A stretch of DNA of 64,000 nt, taken from positions 1,612,001-1,676,000 of the forward strand of contig NZ_CP023507.1 in assembly GCF_002386345.1 (NCBI RefSeq), in the 5' to 3' direction. Below are positions 39,581 through 50,075 of the stretch, in pieces; positions within the stretch are counted from its first letter, which is position 1, and every line of letters begins with the position of its first letter. This DNA comes from Streptococcus oralis (GTDB lineage: Bacteria > Bacillota > Bacilli > Lactobacillales > Streptococcaceae). A model generated the notes under the pieces. The model was given only the letters and a program-made list of their open reading frames with translations. It was not told the origin of the DNA and ran no database searches. A program made the translations under genes and the position numbers.

Positions 39581-39656
39581 ATCTTACCACTCCTTTTCCC
39601 CTTTTCCCAATATATATTGACTATCAACTCGATTGGAAATTTTTATATCTATAAAG
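39581..39656 (-). promoter_or_regulatory. Activator-dependent-type promoter of the URO-D/ABC operon with operator-like repeat A
   Basis: Minus strand TTGGGA (39605-39610), 18-nt spacer, TAAGAT (39581-39586); the -35 is poor, as in activator-dependent promoters. Immediately upstream is repeat A (39621-39656): CTATCAACTCGATTGGA, AT-rich stretch, TATATCTAT. It is nearly repeated at 39748-39780. Confidence 0.55.
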
Positions 39657-39734
39657 AAAAAAATCCCTGAAAAGCTTGATGTTACTAGCCTTTCAAAGAT
39701 TCACTTTATTTTCATCTATTTTTCAAAAAGGAGC

Positions 39735-39780
39735 TGATATAGATTTTCTATCAAGTCGATTGGATTTTTTTATATCCATC
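39735..39780. promoter_or_regulatory. CmbR/CysR-type LysR box plus operator-like repeat B
   Basis: TGATA (39735-39739), nine bases, TATCA (39749-39753) matches the TGATA-N9-TATCA box of the LysR-type sulfur regulators CmbR/CysR of lactococci and streptococci. It merges into repeat B (39748-39780: CTATCAAGTCGATTGGA, T tract, TATATCCATC), a near copy of repeat A ~127 bp away. The third half-site expected after 2-4 nt is only weakly present. Confidence 0.6.
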
Positions 39781-39858
39781 TTCATTCCCAAATTAAGTAC
39801 ATAATTTTATCCTAATACCAAATTACTACTGAAAAATTTATTTTCTCCCGATATTCCC

Positions 39859-39887
39859 TTGCACAAATCCCGTGAAAACGCTACAAT
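39859..39887 (+). promoter_or_regulatory. Promoter of the acid phosphatase gene
   Basis: TTGCAC (39859-39864), 17-nt spacer, TACAAT (39882-39887), 31 nt before the ATG. A weak cre-like TGAAAACGCTACAA (12 of 14) overlaps the spacer and -10. Both elements lie in the 367-bp intergenic region that also holds the repeats above. Confidence 0.65.
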
Positions 39888-39918
39888 ATTAGTAGACTAT
39901 TATTAGGAGGATGGGATT

Positions 39919-40776
39919 ATGAAAATATCCAAAGTTACCATTACAATTGCTTCTACACTTGCTTCCGTCATTTTACTGACTGGCTGTGGCACAAATTCGG
40001 CAAATTCACAGACAACACAAAGTAGTACATCTGATAATCAGGTTACAATGACCTATGATCAGTTGCGTTCAAGAGAGAACACTATGTCAACTCTTTGGTA
40101 TCAAAAAGCAGCTGAGACCAAGGCACTCTATCTACAAGGTTACAATGTCGCTACTGATCGTTTAAAAGAACTACTAAAAACACAGACAGATAAACCCTAC
40201 TCTATCGTTTTGGACTTAGACGAAACCGTATTAGACAACAGTCCTTATCAAGCTCAAAATGTCAAAGACGGAACAGCATTTACCCCAGAAAACTGGGATG
40301 TCTGGGTAAAAAAAGCCGCAGCCAAGGCTGTACCAGGTGCTAAAGACTTCCTCCAATTTGCAGACAAAAACGGTGTCCAAATTTACTATGTATCTGACCG
40401 CACGATAGATCAGGTAGATGATACGATCAAAAACCTAGAAAATGAAGGAATTCCTGTACAAAGCCGCGATCATCTCATGTTCTTAGAAAAAGGCGTCAAA
40501 TCTAAAGAAGGTCGTAGACAAGCAGTCCAAGAAAAAACCAACTTAGTCATGCTACTAGGAGACAATCTTGTGGACTTTGCAGAGTTTTCAAAGACCTCTG
40601 AAACTGAGCGCGACCAAAAATTAGAGGAATTACAAAAAGAGTTTGGTGAGAAATTCATCATTTTCCCTAACCCAATGTACGGATCATGGGAAAGCACTGT
40701 TTACAATGGTAATAAATTGGATGCCAAGGGTCAAACTGAAGAGCGCCAAAAAAACTTACAAGGTTTTGATAAATAA
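39919..40776 (+). CDS. Surface lipoprotein acid phosphatase (HAD class C/e(P4) type)
   Basis: 285 residues. Signal peptide with lipobox LTGC (cysteine at ~23), then a Ser/Thr/Gln-rich linker and the HAD domain: motif I VLDLDETVLDN (~95), YYVSDRT (motif II), K in FLEKGVKSKEGRR (motif III) and LLGDNLVDF (motif IV). This is the 5'-nucleotidase, lipoprotein e(P4)/LppC/SapS group: Mg-dependent acid phosphatases releasing nucleosides or phosphate outside the cell. It is monocistronic, with its own promoter and terminator. Phosphate or NMN scavenging is the likely role. Confidence 0.93.
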   Translation: MKISKVTITIASTLASVILLTGCGTNSANSQTTQSSTSDNQVTMTYDQLRSRENTMSTLWYQKAAETKALYLQGYNVATDRLKELLKTQTDKPYSIVLDLDETVLDNSPYQAQNVKDGTAFTPENWDVWVKKAAAKAVPGAKDFLQFADKNGVQIYYVSDRTIDQVDDTIKNLENEGIPVQSRDHLMFLEKGVKSKEGRRQAVQEKTNLVMLLGDNLVDFAEFSKTSETERDQKLEELQKEFGEKFIIFPNPMYGSWESTVYNGNKLDAKGQTEERQKNLQGFDK

Positions 40777-40836
40777 AATAAGGGAGCTATCTACCAGTTT
40801 ACACCAACCACAAGATATCGTATTTGCGAGAATATC

Positions 40837-40873
40837 AAAAAAGACGACTTCCAAGCGGAAATCGTCTTTTTTA
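40837..40873 (+). terminator. Terminator of the acid phosphatase gene
   Basis: AAAAAAGACGA pairs perfectly with TCGTCTTTTTT (40862-40872); the 14-nt loop contains partly complementary TTCC/GGAA. Confidence 0.88.
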
Positions 40874-40934
40874 CTATTTTATCTTGTACTTGGTATAAAC
40901 TAGTATATATTCCACTAGATAGTATGCTCTATCT

Positions 40935-40991
40935 CTTGTACCACTTCCACCTATTGCTGAATCCATGGGTGTTCCTCACCAATCGACTCAA
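40935..40991. repeat. 57-bp duplicated fragment of the URO-D-like gene (copy of 39224-39280)
   Basis: CTTGTACCACTTCCACCT and following, up to ATCGACTCAA, is identical to 39224-39280 inside the first URO-D-like gene except for one base (A versus G at 40953). Both are in the same orientation, 1.7 kb apart, with the acid phosphatase gene between. The fragment is too short to code for anything; it marks a partial duplication or a decayed extra paralogue. Confidence 0.9.
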
Positions 40992-41005
40992 CTGATTGAA
41001 TTTTT

Positions 41006-42058
41006 TTATAACTCCTCTTTCATAGCAAAGTAAGCACGTATTTTGGGCGCCACTTGTGTGCCGAAGAGTTCAATAGCTCTCAGAACTTGACCATGAGGCA
41101 TAGAACCAAGCGGTAGATGGAGCATGAAACGGTCCAAGTCTAAATCCTCAATCATGCGAATCAATTTTTCTGCTACCTGATCTGGATTTCCCACAAACAT
41201 GGCACCATTTGGCCCAACTTGCTCCAAATATTGCTCATAGGTCAACTCCTGCCAGTGTGGACGGTCCTTGGAAATCGCATCCACTACTTGCTTGGTCGGA
41301 TGGAAATAATCTTTTATCGCCTGCTCGCCATCTTCAGCAATCCAGCCCCAAGAATGAGCGCCCACTTTCAGGTCTTTATCCGCATGACCGGCTTCCCTAC
41401 CAATCTCACGATAAGCTTGAATCAGCTTTTTAAAATAACGCGGATTGCCACCAATAATAGCATAGACAATTGGCAACCCCGCCTGAGCAATCTTCACTGT
41501 TGACTCTACATGACCACCTGTCGCCACCCACAATGGCAATTTGTCCTGAACTGGACGAGGATAAACTTCTTTTCCAGCAATGCTTTGGGTCAATTGCCCC
41601 TGCCAGTCTATCTTGGTCTTTTCATTGACTAACTGGAGCATGTCTAATTTCTCATCAAAGAGAGCTTCATAGTCTTTCAAGTCATAGCCAAACAGTGGGA
41701 AAGACTCGGTAAATGAACCACGCCCAGCCATAATCTCCGCACGTCCATTTGACAAAGCATCGATAGTAGCATATTGTTGGAACAAGCGAATCGGATCCAT
41801 ACTCGAGAGTATGCTGACTGCACTCGTCAAACGAATTTTCTTGGTATTGACTGCACCAGCTGCAAGAACAATCTCTGGCGCCGATACCGCAAAGTCCTCC
41901 CGATGATGCTCCCCAATCCCGTACACATCCAAACCAACCTTATCAGCCAGCTCTATCTCTGCCACCAGCTGACGAATGCGTTCATCATGACTGTAAAGTT
42001 GCCCAGTCGCTTCCAGAGCTGTTGTTTCACCAAATGTTGAAATTCCTAATTCTACCAT
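41006..42058 (-). CDS. Luciferase-like (LLM-class) flavin-dependent oxidoreductase
   Basis: 350 residues of the bacterial luciferase-like monooxygenase fold: VELGISTFGETTALEATG start, YGIGEHHREDFAVSAPE (H-H motif near residue 50), SALSNGRAEIMAGRGSFTE and the C-terminal FVGNPDQVAEKL segment. These use FMNH2 or F420-like cofactors; streptococci have FMN. The physiological substrate is unknown. It sits next to glmS in the same order as in pneumococci. Confidence 0.88.
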   Translation of the reverse strand: MVELGISTFGETTALEATGQLYSHDERIRQLVAEIELADKVGLDVYGIGEHHREDFAVSAPEIVLAAGAVNTKKIRLTSAVSILSSMDPIRLFQQYATIDALSNGRAEIMAGRGSFTESFPLFGYDLKDYEALFDEKLDMLQLVNEKTKIDWQGQLTQSIAGKEVYPRPVQDKLPLWVATGGHVESTVKIAQAGLPIVYAIIGGNPRYFKKLIQAYREIGREAGHADKDLKVGAHSWGWIAEDGEQAIKDYFHPTKQVVDAISKDRPHWQELTYEQYLEQVGPNGAMFVGNPDQVAEKLIRMIEDLDLDRFMLHLPLGSMPHGQVLRAIELFGTQVAPKIRAYFAMKEEL

Positions 42059-42168
42059 CCCGTTTCCTCGCTATCTCTTTTAGTTTTAGGGTATTTTATC
42101 ACTAATTAGTTTTATTTTCAATACATTTGCTCATTAGAAAAAGTCTAGATGAACTAGACTTTCTTAGC

Positions 42169-43977
42169 TTATTCTACTGTTACTGACTTAGCAAGGTTAC
42201 GTGGTTTGTCCACATCAAGGCCACGGTGGAGTGTTGCAAAGTAAGCGACCAATTGCGTTGGTACGACCATTGAGATTGGTGAGAGGTAAGGGTGGACGGT
42301 CGTAAGGACGATATCGTCTGTCTCTTTAGCAACATTCTCTTCTGCAATAGTGAGAACCTTGGCACCACGGGCTGCGACCTCTTGGATATTTCCACGAGTA
42401 TGGTTAGCAAGGACTGGATCTGACAAGAGGGCCAAGACAGGCGTTCCTTCTTCAATCAAGGCAATGGTCCCGTGCTTGAGTTCTCCTGCCGCAAAGCCTT
42501 CACACTGGATGTAAGAAATCTCTTTTAGCTTAAGACTGGCTTCCATGGCTACGCAGTAATCTTGACCACGTCCAATGTAAAAGGCGTTGCGTGTTGTTTC
42601 AAGAAGCTCATGAACTTTAGCATCAATGGTTTCTTTTTCAGAAAGAGTTGATTCGATAGACTGAGCTACGATTGACAACTCATGAACCAGGTCAAAGGCT
42701 TGCGCTTTAGCATTGCCGTTTGCTTCTCCGACTGCTTTTGCAAGGAAGGCAAGTGCTGCGATTTGTGCTGTGTAGGCCTTGGTTGAAGCCACAGCAATTT
42801 CAGGACCCGCGTGAAGCAACATAGTATGGTTGGCTTCACGTGAAAGGGTTGAACCTGGCACGTTGGTCACTGTCAAGCTCGGGATTCCCATTTCATTAGC
42901 CTTGACCAAAACCTGACGGCTATCCGCTGTTTCACCAGACTGGCTGATAAAGATGAAGAGTGGTTTTTTGCTGAGAAGTGGCATACCATAGCCCCACTCA
43001 GATGAAATTCCAAGTTCAACTGGTGTATCTGTCAGTTCTTCCAACATCTTCTTAGAAGCAAATCCTGCGTGGTACGATGTTCCAGCTGCAAGGATGTAAA
43101 TGCGGTCTGCATCTTGAACAGCCTTGATGATAGCAGGGTCAACCACTACTTGACCTGCCTCATCTGTGTAGGCTTGGATAAGTTTACGCATAACCGTTGG
43201 TTGCTCATCAATTTCCTTGAGCATGTAGTAAGGGTAAGTTCCTTTACCGATATCTGACAAGTCGAGCTCAGCAGTATAGCTAGCACGCTCACGACTGTTA
43301 CCATCATAGTCTTGAACTTCGACGCTATCAGCCTTGACGATTACCAACTCTTGGTCATGGATTTCCATGTATTGGTTGGTCTCACGAATCATGGCCATAG
43401 CATCTGAGCAGACCATGTTATAGCCTTCTCCAAGACCAATCAAAAGTGGCGATTTGTTCTTAGCGACATAGATGACATCTGGATTTTCAGAGTCAACCAA
43501 GGCAAAGGCATAAGAACCACGGATGATGTGAAGGGCTTTTTTGAAGGCTTCAAGAACTGACAAGCCATCTTCTTCAACAAATTTCCCAATCAAGTGAACA
43601 GCGATTTCTGTATCTGTTTGTCCCTTGAAGTGGTGACCTGCAAGGTATTCTTCCTTGATTTCAAGGTAGTTTTCAATGACCCCATTGTGGACCAAGACAA
43701 AACGTTCTGTCTCAGAGCGGTGTGGGTGAGCATTGTCTTCCGTTGGTTTCCCGTGAGTTGCCCAACGAGTATGTCCGATACCAGTTGTCCCCTCAACACC
43801 TGCTGTCTTGGCAGACAATTCTGCGATACGACCGACAGCCTTAACCAGGTGATTTTCAGCACCACCTAGGACAAAAATCCCCGCAGAATCATAGCCACGG
43901 TATTCGAGCTTTTCAAGCCCTTGAATCAAAATATCAGTTGCATTTGTGTTTCCAACAACACCAACAATTCCACACAT
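42169..43977 (-). CDS. glmS: Glucosamine-6-phosphate synthase (isomerizing glutamine amidotransferase)
   Basis: 602 residues starting at ATG 43977, required so that the nucleophile Cys follows the removed Met (MCGIVGVVG). N-terminal glutaminase domain with [10 protein letters not shown], two SIS sugar-isomerase domains (~290-590) and the conserved C-terminal [13 protein letters not shown]. It makes glucosamine-6-phosphate for peptidoglycan. AAGGAG is 30 nt upstream of this ATG, with a small hairpin between. Two NagR-like sites flank the promoter. No glmS ribozyme is present. Confidence 0.98.
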   Translation of the reverse strand: MCGIVGVVGNTNATDILIQGLEKLEYRGYDSAGIFVLGGAENHLVKAVGRIAELSAKTAGVEGTTGIGHTRWATHGKPTEDNAHPHRSETERFVLVHNGVIENYLEIKEEYLAGHHFKGQTDTEIAVHLIGKFVEEDGLSVLEAFKKALHIIRGSYAFALVDSENPDVIYVAKNKSPLLIGLGEGYNMVCSDAMAMIRETNQYMEIHDQELVIVKADSVEVQDYDGNSRERASYTAELDLSDIGKGTYPYYMLKEIDEQPTVMRKLIQAYTDEAGQVVVDPAIIKAVQDADRIYILAAGTSYHAGFASKKMLEELTDTPVELGISSEWGYGMPLLSKKPLFIFISQSGETADSRQVLVKANEMGIPSLTVTNVPGSTLSREANHTMLLHAGPEIAVASTKAYTAQIAALAFLAKAVGEANGNAKAQAFDLVHELSIVAQSIESTLSEKETIDAKVHELLETTRNAFYIGRGQDYCVAMEASLKLKEISYIQCEGFAAGELKHGTIALIEEGTPVLALLSDPVLANHTRGNIQEVAARGAKVLTIAEENVAKETDDIVLTTVHPYLSPISMVVPTQLVAYFATLHRGLDVDKPRNLAKSVTVE

Positions 43978-44015
43978 AGTATATACGACACAGACCAGCT
44001 GTGCTTTCTCCTTAA

Positions 44016-44113
44016 ATTGGTATAGTCTAATTCTCACTTTACGGAATCAGCAAAAACAGTATATACTTGTTTTTCTCACTTGTCAAGGATAAAAATTGGT
44101 ATAGTTTTTCTAT
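44016..44113 (-). promoter_or_regulatory. glmS promoter flanked by two dre-like NagR sites
   Basis: TTGACA (44081-44086), 17-nt spacer and TATACT (44058-44063) form an almost perfect promoter on the minus strand. Plus-strand ATTGGTATAGTCTAAT (44016-44031) in the leader and ATTGGTATAGTTTTTCTAT (44095-44113) upstream of -35 share the ATTGGTATAG motif of GntR-type NagR/YvoA dre operators. In S. mutans NagR controls glmS and the nag genes by binding dre sites. Confidence 0.75.
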
Positions 44114-44192
44114 CTGGTGTTTTATCAAGATTTCACTTGATACCTGACAAGTCAGCATCAATTACTTATAATAAAAAGAGGAGGTATTTGCC

Positions 44193-44606
44193 ATGTGGTT
44201 TTTCTTCGCACTTTTATCAGCTATCTTTGCAGCCTTAACGTCAATTTTAGCTAAGATTGGAATTGAGGGAGTTCCATCCAATCTAGCAACCGCTATTCGT
44301 ACGGTCGTCGTCATTCTTATGGCCTGGGCCATGGTTTTCTTGACCAATAGTCAGACCGAAATTGTCAATATCAGTAGAAAAAGTTGGCTCTTTCTCATCT
44401 TATCTGGTTTGGCCACTGGCGCCTCTTGGCTCTGCTACTACAAGGCCTTGCAGATGGGCAGTGCAACTGAGGTATCTGCTGTCGATAAATTCAGTCTCGT
44501 CCTTACCCTCGTTCTAGCCTTTTTCTTCCTACAAGATATCCTGACGTTTAAAACAATTATTGGCTGTATCCTGATTACGATCGGGACCTTGGTGATGATA
44601 TTGTAA
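44193..44606 (+). CDS. EamA-family small membrane transporter
   Basis: 137 residues, a single EamA/DMT domain of four to five helices (AIFAALTSILAKIGIEGVPS; LIGALATGASWLCYYKALQMG-type segment; LDILTFKTIIGCILITIGTLVM). One domain instead of two implies a dimer. Substrate unknown; RhaT/YdcZ-like metabolite exporters have this size. The start has AAGAGGAGG at good spacing. Followed by a strong terminator. Confidence 0.88.
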   Translation: MWFFFALLSAIFAALTSILAKIGIEGVPSNLATAIRTVVVILMAWAMVFLTNSQTEIVNISRKSWLFLILSGLATGASWLCYYKALQMGSATEVSAVDKFSLVLTLVLAFFFLQDILTFKTIIGCILITIGTLVMIL

Positions 44607-44607
44607 T

Positions 44608-44641
44608 AAAAAGTGAGATGAACGCCATCTCACTCTTTTTA
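44608..44641. terminator. Bidirectional terminator between the EamA gene and the GH1 gene
   Basis: AGTGAGATG (44612-44620) pairs with CATCTCACT (44626-44634), flanked by A and T tracts on both sides, so it serves the convergent transcripts. Confidence 0.9.
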
Positions 44642-44644
44642 TTC

Positions 44645-46024
44645 TTAAAATCCATTATGGTCGCTGAGTTCTTTGAACCAGTGGCCTGATTTCTTCAGGC
44701 GACGTTCCTGTGTTTCCAAGTCAAGCTCAACCAGACCATAGCGATTTTTATAGCTGTTGAGCCATGACCAGCAGTCGATAAAGGTCCAGATTAAGTAACC
44801 CTTACAATTGGCTCCGTCTTCTATGGCACGGTGAAGTTCACGCAGATGTCCTTTGACAAAGTCGATACGATAGTCGTCCTGAATCATGCCATTCACACGG
44901 AATTTATCCTCACCTTCAACACCCATGCCATTCTCTGTCAGCATCCACTCAATATTACCATAATTTTCCTTGATATTTTGGGCAATATCATAAATCCCCT
45001 GCTCATAGATTTCCCAACCGCGGTGAGGATTGATCTTACGGCCCGGCATGACGTAAGGTTCGTAGAAATGCTCTGGCAAAAGCGGGCTATCAGGATGTTT
45101 AGCAAAACGTGGCGCCATAACGCGCAAAGGTTGGTAGTAATTGACTCCAAGGAAATCAACTGTATTCTCCCGAATAAGGTCCAACTCCTCAGCTGTAGAA
45201 TTCGGTAACAAATCATACTCAGCTAAAATTTCCACCAATTCCTTTGGATAAGCTCCCAGTACAGACGGGTCTAAGAAAGATTGGGCTTGGAAGAGATCCG
45301 CAATGCGAGCAGCCTTGACATCTGCGGGATGCTGGCTACGTGGATAGGCTGGTGTCAAGTTGAGGACAATCCCAATCTTGGAATCAGGCAAAACTTCATG
45401 ACAGGCCTTAACCGCAAGACTACTAGCCAGTTGTGTGTGATAGGCAACCTTAACCGCCGCTTTGGCATCTACCTTATGAGGATAGTGGGCATCGTAAAAA
45501 TAGCCAAACTCTACGGGAACGATGGGCTCATTAAAGGTAATCCATTGGTCCACCAAGTCACCGTATGTCTCAAAACAAAAACGAGCATAGTCTTCATAAG
45601 CCTTGACAGTTGCCTTATTTTCCCAACCGTCGCCGTCTTCTTGGAGGGCAAAAGGCAGGTCGAAGTGATAGAGATTGACTAAGAGACGAATCCCTTTGGC
45701 CTTAATAGCTTCAAAAACCTGACGGTAGAAAGTCACCCCTTGCGGATTGACTTCTCCACGGCCCTGTGGGAAAATACGAGACCACTGAATAGAAGTTCGG
45801 AAGGCTGTATGCCCAGTCTCTACCAAAAGCTCAATATCCTTTTTCCAGTTTTCATAGAAAGTCGATGTTTTGTCAGGTCCAATCCCATTGTAGTAGCGAT
45901 TGGGTTCCACCTGATACCAATAATCCCAGAGATTGTCTCCCTTTCCGTCACCAGGTACACGACCTTCTGTCTGTGGTCCAGAAGTGGAGGAACCCCAAAC
46001 AAAATCCTTTGGAAATTTTAGCAT
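44645..46024 (-). CDS. Glycoside hydrolase family 1 beta-glucosidase/6-phospho-beta-glucosidase
   Basis: 459 residues, complete GH1 barrel: FPKDFVWGSSTSGPQTEG start, acid/base in WITFNEP (~170) and nucleophile in LTENGMG (~365). Near the C-terminus the aglycone motif SWLNSYKNRYGLVELD is read, with a Ser-x-x-Lys-type stretch like phospho-beta-glucosidases. It therefore may act on phosphorylated cellobiose or aryl-beta-glucosides imported by a PTS, although no PTS gene is in the window. Same neighbour order (proS side) as in pneumococci. Confidence 0.88.
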   Translation of the reverse strand: MLKFPKDFVWGSSTSGPQTEGRVPGDGKGDNLWDYWYQVEPNRYYNGIGPDKTSTFYENWKKDIELLVETGHTAFRTSIQWSRIFPQGRGEVNPQGVTFYRQVFEAIKAKGIRLLVNLYHFDLPFALQEDGDGWENKATVKAYEDYARFCFETYGDLVDQWITFNEPIVPVEFGYFYDAHYPHKVDAKAAVKVAYHTQLASSLAVKACHEVLPDSKIGIVLNLTPAYPRSQHPADVKAARIADLFQAQSFLDPSVLGAYPKELVEILAEYDLLPNSTAEELDLIRENTVDFLGVNYYQPLRVMAPRFAKHPDSPLLPEHFYEPYVMPGRKINPHRGWEIYEQGIYDIAQNIKENYGNIEWMLTENGMGVEGEDKFRVNGMIQDDYRIDFVKGHLRELHRAIEDGANCKGYLIWTFIDCWSWLNSYKNRYGLVELDLETQERRLKKSGHWFKELSDHNGF

Positions 46025-46121
46025 ACCTTTACCTCTTCATTTACTCATTTTCCCCATTATACAGAAAAAACAAGGTAAAAACTAGTTACATTTTTGCCTT
46101 GTTTTTCTTCTGATTATAGTT

Positions 46122-47987
<1,866 letters not shown>

Positions 47988-47991
47988 TTAT

Positions 47992-49248
47992 CTAAAAGAA
48001 GAGTCGCATAATGTCATTCCAGGTCACAGCTAGCATCAAGACAACCATCATAACTACACCAGCCATGGTGACATAGGTTTCAATTTCTTGTTTAAGGGGT
48101 TTCCGGCGGATAGCCTCTAGGATATTGAGCACAATCTTTCCACCATCCAAAGCCGGAATCGGAATCAAGTTAAAAATCCCGATATTGATGGAAATCATGG
48201 CTAGGAAATAGAGGACATTCTCAATTCCATTTTTAGCAGCATCGCTACTTGCCTTAAAAATGGCAACGGGACCGCCGAGTTTGTTCAAATCTGGATGGAA
48301 AATCAAGTTTTTCAGAGCCGAAAGGATACGAAGCCCTGAGTCAGCAGCGGTTGTAAATCCACCAACAAACATGGATAGAAAGTCTGACTTGACTCCCGGT
48401 TGAACCCCAAGAATATAACGTCCTTGATTCTCTTCTGGAGTCACCGTGACTTGTTTTTCACTACCATTTTCGGAAATGGTCACATCCAAGGTCGGAGCGG
48501 TCTTGTCCTTGGTATCTGCTTCCACAGCCTGGGTCAAGTCTTGCCAATTCTTAACCTCATGCGAGCCGACCTTGGTAATTTGAGCGGTCTCAGCTACGCC
48601 CACCTTAGCCAAAGCTCCCTCTGGCATGACATGAAAGAGATTGGTCTGAGTGTCTCTAACACCGCCTTGTAAAAAGATCAAGATCCAAAAAACAACAACA
48701 CCTAAGATAAAGTTATTCATGGGACCTGCAAAGTTGGTGATGAGCTTGCCCCAGATAGAAGCATTTTGGTACTGCACATCCAGAGGGGCAATGCGCACTT
48801 CGGTTCCGTCTTCTTCAACAACCGTTGCATCATGATCCACTGCAAAAGTCTTTTCTTCTTCCAGGACCAAACCCTTAATAAAGAGCTTGTCTTCAAAGTC
48901 AAACTGGGTTACCTGCATAGGAAGAGCCGTTTGATCCAGTTTCTTCCCTGAGAGGTTGATCCGTTTGACCTTACCATCGTCAGCAAGTGTTAAACTGACT
49001 GGAGTTCCTGTCTTGATTTCTGTCGCATCATCACCCCAGCCTGCCATACGAACATAGCCTCCTAGAGGAAGGATTCGAATGGTATAAGCCGTGCCATCCT
49101 TACCGATATGGGAAAAAATCTTGGGCCCCATACCAATGGCAAATTCACGAACTAAAATGCCTGATTTCTTGGCAAAATAAAAATGTCCAAACTCATGCAC
49201 CACCACAATAATCCCAAAAACGAGGATAAAGGTTAGCAATCCAATCAT
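47992..49248 (-). CDS. rseP: Intramembrane zinc metalloprotease RseP/Eep
   Basis: 418 residues with the HEFGH zinc site ([14 protein letters not shown], ~17-30), one PDZ domain (~190-280) and [12 protein letters not shown] (~360), the second zinc-binding motif. Site-2 proteases release pheromone and signal peptides and cleave anti-sigma factors; Eep in streptococci processes the lipoprotein signal peptides used as SHP or cAM-type signals. It is placed between cdsA and proS, as in other streptococci. Confidence 0.96.
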   Translation of the reverse strand: MIGLLTFILVFGIIVVVHEFGHFYFAKKSGILVREFAIGMGPKIFSHIGKDGTAYTIRILPLGGYVRMAGWGDDATEIKTGTPVSLTLADDGKVKRINLSGKKLDQTALPMQVTQFDFEDKLFIKGLVLEEEKTFAVDHDATVVEEDGTEVRIAPLDVQYQNASIWGKLITNFAGPMNNFILGVVVFWILIFLQGGVRDTQTNLFHVMPEGALAKVGVAETAQITKVGSHEVKNWQDLTQAVEADTKDKTAPTLDVTISENGSEKQVTVTPEENQGRYILGVQPGVKSDFLSMFVGGFTTAADSGLRILSALKNLIFHPDLNKLGGPVAIFKASSDAAKNGIENVLYFLAMISINIGIFNLIPIPALDGGKIVLNILEAIRRKPLKQEIETYVTMAGVVMMVVLMLAVTWNDIMRLFF

Positions 49249-49263
49249 TCAATATTCCTTTCT

Positions 49264-50067
49264 TTAAAACAGGCCAAATAAGTGCATCATTGGAAACACA
49301 ATCAGCATGCTGTCAAAGCGATCCAACACACCGCCATGTCCAGGGATAAATTTCCCAGAATCCTTGACACCGAAATGGCGTTTCATGGCACTCTCAATCA
49401 AGTCACCAAACTGACCTGCCACACTGAAGAAGGCAGCAAAGAGACTCATTCTATAAATCCCATAAGGAAGAGCAACTGTACTGTCCACTAGCATGAAGAT
49501 TACCGTTATCAGTACCGCACCTAGAATACCCCCGACAAATCCCTCAATACTCTTATTAGGAGAAACTCTCGGAGCCAACTTATGCTTGCCAAAATTCATC
49601 CCTATCAGGTAAGCTGCGCTATCTGTCGCCCAGACAATAAAGAGGGCCAAAAGCACCTTATCAAAACCTGCCACCCGAGCATCTAGTAAGGCATTGAAGC
49701 CAAAACCAACATAAAAGCTCACAGCAATTGGGAAAGCGGCATCTTCAATCGTATAGTTTTTACTGAAAACGGTGGTCCCTAGCATTATGGTAATCAAAAC
49801 ACTGTAGGCAACCACATTCCCATCAACAGGCAAAAATGTTAGGTAATTTTCTAAAGGAACTGTGAGAGCGAAGGTCGCAAAAAGAGTCAAAGCACCCTCA
49901 ATGGTCATAGTCTTTAGCCCCTTCATGTGCAAGAGCTCATGGACGCCTAGCATCGCTAACAAGCCAATCCCTATCTGCAACAAGAGCCCACCCGCAAACA
50001 AGACTGGAAGGAAAATCGCCAGGGCCAATACCGCAAACAATGTTCTCTTTTGTAAATCCTTGGTCAT
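49264..50067 (-). CDS. cdsA: Phosphatidate cytidylyltransferase
   Basis: 267 residues, eight or so membrane helices and the signature SAMKRHFGVKDSGKFIPGHGGVLDRFDS (~225-252) of CDP-diglyceride synthetases. It makes CDP-diacylglycerol, the precursor of phosphatidylglycerol and cardiolipin. 8 bp after uppS. Confidence 0.97.
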   Translation of the reverse strand: MTKDLQKRTLFAVLALAIFLPVLFAGGLLLQIGIGLLAMLGVHELLHMKGLKTMTIEGALTLFATFALTVPLENYLTFLPVDGNVVAYSVLITIMLGTTVFSKNYTIEDAAFPIAVSFYVGFGFNALLDARVAGFDKVLLALFIVWATDSAAYLIGMNFGKHKLAPRVSPNKSIEGFVGGILGAVLITVIFMLVDSTVALPYGIYRMSLFAAFFSVAGQFGDLIESAMKRHFGVKDSGKFIPGHGGVLDRFDSMLIVFPMMHLFGLF

Positions 50068-50075
50068 ATCTTCTC

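Noticed and set aside
43978..44080. glmS ribozyme
   Set aside because: The leader is only about 75 nt, too short for the ribozyme, and none of its conserved core is seen.
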